Source: Pocillopora verrucosa
Lineage: Eukaryota > Cnidaria > Anthozoa > Scleractinia > Pocilloporidae
Length of the DNA stretch: 64,000 bases
Direction: 5' to 3'
Assembly (NCBI RefSeq): GCF_036669915.1
Contig: NC_089316.1
Span: forward strand, 13,254,743 to 13,318,742
Shown: positions 59,152-64,000 of the stretch, piece by piece
How positions within the stretch are numbered: the stretch's first letter is position 1
Layout of the letters: each line of letters begins with the position of its first letter
Translations under genes and position numbers: made by a program
Notes under the pieces: generated by a model
The model's input: the letters and a program-made list of their open reading frames with translations, nothing else
What the model was told of the DNA's origin: nothing
Databases searched by the model: none

Positions 59152-59963
59152 AAAGACCACTTTCTATGTCATTTTTGCCGATAAAATATAAATCTTTGCT
59201 TGTTTTTTATTTTGTTTTGTTTGTTTTTCTATAGTAAATAAAACTTGTCATTCGGCGGCGTCAGCTGCTATGATATGTACATATATATGTGTGTGTATAT
59301 GGCATCAGCCTCAAGAACAAAAAGTCAGAAAGTTTTTTCAGCGTTTTTCAGCGTTTTTTCATATTCAAAGAGTACTTTAAACTGGTTGAAACTATAAATT
59401 AGGCATATTCACCAGGTTGACAGTTAACAAGAGCTTTTTTGACATTTTCCTGTTATACAAACTTCTGATAAAATTAGCATTTCCGTTTGCGCACTTATTT
59501 CCAGCGTTGCTAACGATGAAAACAAAACTAGCGAGGCTTGAAATCCTCCACAGATAAAAGAACAACAAGCCTGGTTTCTAATGTATCATACCAAGAATTA
59601 ATTACAAATTCTTTCTTTTGAAAAGGACGGCTTAGGACAAAGTTTCAAAATGCACGTGCGGAGTTGTTGTTTTGCCCATTAGATCTTTTGTTTTGCCACA
59701 TTCTCGTTTCCGTTGCCGTCATGATTTGCTTAAGGTGCTTACCCCAATTTGAATAGCAAAAGGGACCGGGTGTACAAGATGTGAGGGAATTAACTCACGG
59801 CCATAGGTAAACCAGGAGAGAATGAATGTGCCCCATGTGTAATCAGATGCTGTATGGCACCAGTTTATCGCTTTTAACAAAATGCTATGAAATCTACGTT
59901 GTTGGGCAAGCAAATTAACTGGAATAATAGTTCGCGAATATGATGATCAGCCGTTTTCGATTA

Positions 59964-60546
59964 ACAAGCAGATGTAGCAGATGGTAAATATTCACACTAG
60001 TTACGTCCACTACGAAGAATAATTTTTAGATAACCATGAAGTACTGCATATCAAATATGCCAAGAGTTTTGCAATGTCTTGCGTTTTTACGATGTATATT
60101 ATGTTTGAATGACCAGACGTAGGAAAATTTCTATGACGGTTACAACATGGACTTTCATTGTGGGAAGATAATGCCTTATATTTTCTGTCTGTTCTCTTCG
60201 AAGCCGTTGTTTGGCCACATCCGTTGCGTGACAAACCAAACAAGAGATCAAGAGGGATTAATTTTTTCATCGGTGGATTGGATTCGAAATCGCTAATCAG
60301 TATGGTAAATTTACTAACTCATCGCAAGGAAGGGTTATTCTATACAGAGGGAAAAAAACCTGCCACTAAAGAGCATTTCCTCGATCTTTTATTGAAAACT
60401 TAACAGTGGAAGCAAATTTTAACACACAAAAAGAGAGACCTTGTTCTTTACCTATTGCTGTACTTCCACGATCCTAAGGGAAACTGTACAAAGTAAAAAA
60501 GAGCACATTATAGGATAGGAATAGAGTCATTGCATGATTGAATATT

Positions 60547-60550
<4 letters not shown>
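59964..60550. other. Intergenic, one unassigned open frame
   Basis: A frame at 60158-60403 (81 codons, plus strand; ends 'FLDLLLKT') has reasonable amino-acid composition, but I see no splice partner and recognise no family. Not called as a gene. Confidence 0.3.

Positions 60551-60602
<52 letters not shown>
60551..60602. repeat. (TA)n microsatellite
   Basis: About 26 uninterrupted TA units. Confidence 0.95.
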
Positions 60603-60605
<3 letters not shown>

Positions 60606-60779
60606 TATGTATATGGGATCAATATCAGTATCTGGGCCGAAGGCGCTATGTAACAGAGCCATTTAAATTTACGGCAAAACAGCTTATATAAAACAGTACT
60701 AGTAAACAACCCTTATGTAATTAAGGTCAAATGAATAGCCTTATGTAATAAATGTTTTTAAAATGTACGACCTTTAAGT

Positions 60780-61735
60780 TTGTAAAAAGCACCCGTTAAA
60801 AGTTCGTAAAATGCGACTGTTAAATGTTCGTAAAATGCGGCTGTTTAATGTTCGTAAAATGCGACTGTTAAATACTCGTAAAATGCGACTGTTAAATGTT
60901 CGTAAAAATACGTTAAATGCTCGTAAAATGCGACTAAATGTTCGTAAAATGCGACCGTTAAATGTTCGTAAAATGCGACTCTTAAATGTTCGTAAAAATA
61001 CGTTAAATGTTTGTAAAATGCGACTAAATGTTCGTAAAATACGACCGTTAAATGTTCGTAAAATGCGACTCTTAAATGTTCGTAAAAATACGTTAAATGT
61101 TCGTAAAATGCGACTAAATGTTCGTAAAATGTTGGTGTTAAATGTTCGTAAAAATACGCCCGTTATATATTTGCTAAATGCGACGGTTAAAAGTTCGTAA
61201 AATGCGACTCTTAAATGTTCGTAAAAATACGACCGTTAAATGTTCGTAAAATGCAGCTGTGAAATGTTCGTAAAATGCAGCTGTGAAATGTTCGTAAATG
61301 CGACTCTTAAATGTTCGTAAAATGCGACTCTTAAATGTTCGTAAAATGTGACTCTTAAATGTTCATAAAATGCGACCGTTAAATGTTCGTAAAATGCGAC
61401 TCTTAAATGTTCGTAAAAATACGTTAAATGTTTGTAAAATGCGACTAAATGTTCGTAAAATACGACCGTTAAATGTTCGTAAAATGCGACTCTTAAATGT
61501 TCGTAAAAATACGTTAAATGTTCGTAAAATGCGACTAAATGTTCGTAAAATGTTGGTGTTAAATGTTCGTAAAAATACGACCGTTAAAAATACGTTAAAT
61601 GTTCGCAAAATGCGACTAAAATGTTCGTAAAATACGCCCGTTAAATGTTCGTAAACTGCAACCGTGAAATGTTCGTAAAATTTTTAAAATTGCGTAAACT
61701 ACGACTGCTACGTGTTCGTAAAATGCGCCCGTTAA
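60780..61735. repeat. 24-bp minisatellite with higher-order structure
   Basis: About 45 units built on 'gttaaatgttcgtaaaatgc' plus a variable 'gact' tail (24 bp), mixed with 21-bp variants ('actaaatgttcgtaaaatgcg', 'ttcgtaaaaatacg'). A block of about 205 bp at about 60953-61158 recurs essentially unchanged at about 61375-61580 (offset 421 bp), a higher-order repeat. Unit lengths divisible by 3 give long frames reading LNVRKMRL repeats, considered artefactual. Confidence 0.95.
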
Positions 61736-61762
61736 AGTGTTTATTTTCATATTCAGTGTTAG

Positions 61763-63113
61763 TTATAAGACATTTGAGAAAGCGTGCTTTATAAGACATG
61801 TAAGACATCGTGCTTTATAATACATTGGAGACCTCGTGCTTTATAAGACATATGAGACATCATGCTTTATAAGACATTTGAGACATCGTGCTTTATAAGA
61901 CATATGAGACCTCGTGCTTTATAATACATTTGAGACCTCGTGCTATATAAGACATATGAGACCTCGTGTTTTATAACACCTTTGAGACATCGTGCTTTAT
62001 AATACATTTGAGACCTCGTGCTTTATAAGACATATGAGACCTCGTGCTTTATAATACATATGAGACCTCGTGCTTTATAAGACCTTTGACTCATCGTGCT
62101 TTATAATACATTTAAGACATCGTGCTTTATAATACATATGAGACATCGTGCTTTATAAGACATATAAGACATCATGCTTTATAAGACATGAGACATCGTG
62201 CTTTGTAAGACATTTGAGACATCATGCTTTATAAGACATATAAGACATCGTGCTTTATAAGACATTTGAGACATCTTGCTTTATAAGACATAAGACATCG
62301 TGCTTTATAAGACATTTGAGACATCGTGCTTTATAAGACATATAAGACATCGTGCTTTATAAGATCTTTGAGACATCGTGCTTTTTAAGACCTTTGAGAC
62401 ATCGTGGATTTTAAAACTTGTGGGACATCGTGCATTTTACGACTTCTGGGACATCGTGCTTTTTAAGACACTCGAGTCATCGTGCTTTTTTAGCTCATTT
62501 AAGACATCGTGCTTTTTGAGACCTTTGACACATCGTGCTTTTTAAGACCTTTGACACATCGTGCTTTTTATGACATTCGAGACATCGTGCTTTTTAAGAC
62601 ACTTGAGATGTGCTTTTTAAGACATTTGAGACATCGTGCTTTATAAGACATTTGTCACATCGTGCTTTATAAGACAGCACATCGTTCATTTTACGACGTT
62701 TGAGACATCGTGCTTTTTAAGACATTTAAGACATCGTGCTTTTTAAGACACTTGAGTCATCGTGCTTTTTAGCTCAATTAAGACATCGTGCTTTTTGAGA
62801 CCTTTGACACATCGTGCTTTTTAAGACCTTTGACACATCGTGCTTTTTAAGACCTTTGACACATCGTGCTTTTTATGACATTTGAGACATCGTGCTTTAT
62901 AAGACATTTGTCACATCGTGCTTTGTAAGACATATAGCACATCGTGCATTTTACGACGTTTGAGACATCGTGCTTTTTAAGACATTTGAGACAACGTGCC
63001 TTTCAAGTCATTTAAGACAGCGTGCTTTGTAAGACAATTGATACATCGCGCATTTTAAGACATTTGAAAGCTCACATTTTTAAAAAAATTATTGAGAGCT
63101 CGTGCTTTGTAAG
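61763..63113. repeat. 26-bp minisatellite
   Basis: About 50 units on the consensus 'gacatcgtgctttataagac' + 'atttga' (26 bp). The first half favours 'ctttataag', the second half 'ctttttaag'. A block near 62467-62570 ('gagtcatcgtgcttttt', 'agctcatttaagacatcg') recurs near 62745-62850, another higher-order repeat. Confidence 0.95.
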
Positions 63114-63880
63114 GTGTCGGGATATCCCTGGTGTATATGAGGATGCTGTAATGTTCTGGTTTAAAAATTGACAATAGAATCGACAAGCGCGCCCCATACT
63201 TAACACTCTTAACACTCTTTATGACGATAGCAAAATCTTTGGAGTGTTTGGTGGTATGAGATAACAGCTTGCATTCCTTTTCGGCGCTCTCAATAGTCAT
63301 TAACGTTGTTACTAATTTCCCCCGGGATCTAACCACGATAATTACATAATTACTTTTCAATTAAACGCACTCCCTCATTTGGAATTTTTAATTTTTTACA
63401 CAATAAAGATCACTCATTTTTCGCTTAAGAATAAGTATTATGTAAACCTTTGACTTACGCTTACTGTGGATATCTGTATCGATAGGAGGCCGCAGACAAA
63501 GGAAAACAACGTGAGCGTGAGGTAAGTAGATAAGAGCAGGTACCTGGTAGATTTGAAGAGTCTTAATCGTTTGTGTTTTCGCATGAAAACAGCGACAATA
63601 AGTGTAATTTGCATCTCCAATTTGATATGATACCGCAAACGAAGGTTATGAAAGCAAAGTTCTGAAAATACCCTGCAGAATGCTTATAATGATCGCTGAT
63701 TTAAATAAATTTGAGATTAGATTTCCCGTGACAACTTTTTCTAAGCGTAACGGTAGAAAGATAGCTCTGCATAAAATTTCCCTTACTAAACATTTCAAGG
63801 CTAGGCAACTGAAACACTTAGATCTATTGCAAGCCAACCATAGATGAATACATAATTCTTACAAAAATGTTCATAGGCAG

Positions 63881-63928
63881 AGGAGGAAGAAGGAGACCTT
63901 GATGTCACCGAACCAGACAGTGAATGGG
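63881..63928 (+). other. Possible single internal exon of a gene extending beyond the window
   Basis: Acceptor-like 'cataggcag' precedes an open acidic stretch (EEEGDLDVTEPDSEW) ending at TGG|gtaatt, a plausible donor. Too short to identify; it may be chance. The rest of 63114-64000 shows no supported gene; minus-strand frames at 63055-63360 and 63438-63837 are unrecognised. Confidence 0.25.
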
Positions 63929-64000
63929 TAATTGCTTTTGCACTAATATTCACAGCCACTTTGGACACTTTCTATGTCAGGTGCATACCCTGTATTGATC

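Larger units (their letters stand above)
54555..59963. repeat. Segmental duplication copy B
   Basis: Homologous to 46570-52217 in the same order and orientation. Contains three elements absent from A (54838-55104, 55923-56215, 58090-58324), so these arrived after the duplication. Confidence 0.85.

Noticed and set aside
60158-60403. 81-codon plus-strand frame next to copy B
   Set aside because: Reasonable composition but no recognised domain, paralogue or splice site pairing; left as unassigned.
60811-61630. Long plus- and minus-strand frames encoding LNVRKMRL-type repeats
   Set aside because: They are translations of the 24-bp minisatellite; unit length divisible by three keeps frames open. 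No start context, splice partner or family.
63055-63837. Minus-strand frames with hydrophobic stretches near the right edge
   Set aside because: No domain recognised and no clear splice borders; the hydrophobic run alone is weak evidence for a membrane protein.

Overview
The window is metazoan nuclear DNA, almost certainly from an anthozoan cnidarian and most likely a stony coral. Genes have short exons, GT-AG introns, AATAAA polyadenylation signals and occasional TATA boxes. The intergenic space is AT-rich and full of short inverted-repeat elements, tRNA-derived SINEs and satellites. Two genes belong to what I recognise as the cnidarian 'uncharacterized skeletal organic matrix protein 5' family. 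No CRISPR array, prokaryotic operon, rRNA or intact tRNA gene was seen.

Layout. 1-19.2 kb: two MPV17/PMP22-family genes (minus strand, one phase-1 intron at the same codon in both) bracket a tandem pair of plus-strand secreted cysteine-rich proteins (174 and 175 aa, one phase-0 intron each) that I cannot assign to a family. This interval also holds a decayed transposable element (10.8-12.75 kb) and an unusual tandem array of tRNA-derived units (14.15-15.7 kb). 20.4-21.8 kb: an intronless 451-aa radical SAM enzyme of bacterial type, the best candidate for lateral acquisition. 24.85-33.5 kb: adenosine deaminase (plus strand, nine exons found, first exon not located), whose last intron carries a 41-bp minisatellite. 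35.8-45.2 kb: a 13-exon doublecortin-domain gene resembling DCDC2 (minus strand), convergent with ADA. 46.6-60.0 kb: a tandem segmental duplication of about 5.5 kb, each copy holding one intact four-exon gene (minus strand, 370 aa) with signal peptide, PAN/apple-like region, EGF-like domain and fibrinogen-like C-terminal region. Three transposable elements are present only in copy B. 60.5-63.1 kb: a TA microsatellite and two adjacent minisatellites (24-bp and 26-bp units) that appear to be diverged inverted relatives of one another. The last 0.9 kb has only a weak exon candidate.

The genes do not form a pathway. The layout is typical of invertebrate chromosomes, with unrelated housekeeping or cilium genes (MPV17, ADA, DCDC2-like) interleaved with lineage-specific tandem pairs of secreted proteins. 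Exon boundaries were set by hand from splice consensus, reading frame and paralogue or family comparison; no database search or transcript evidence was available.
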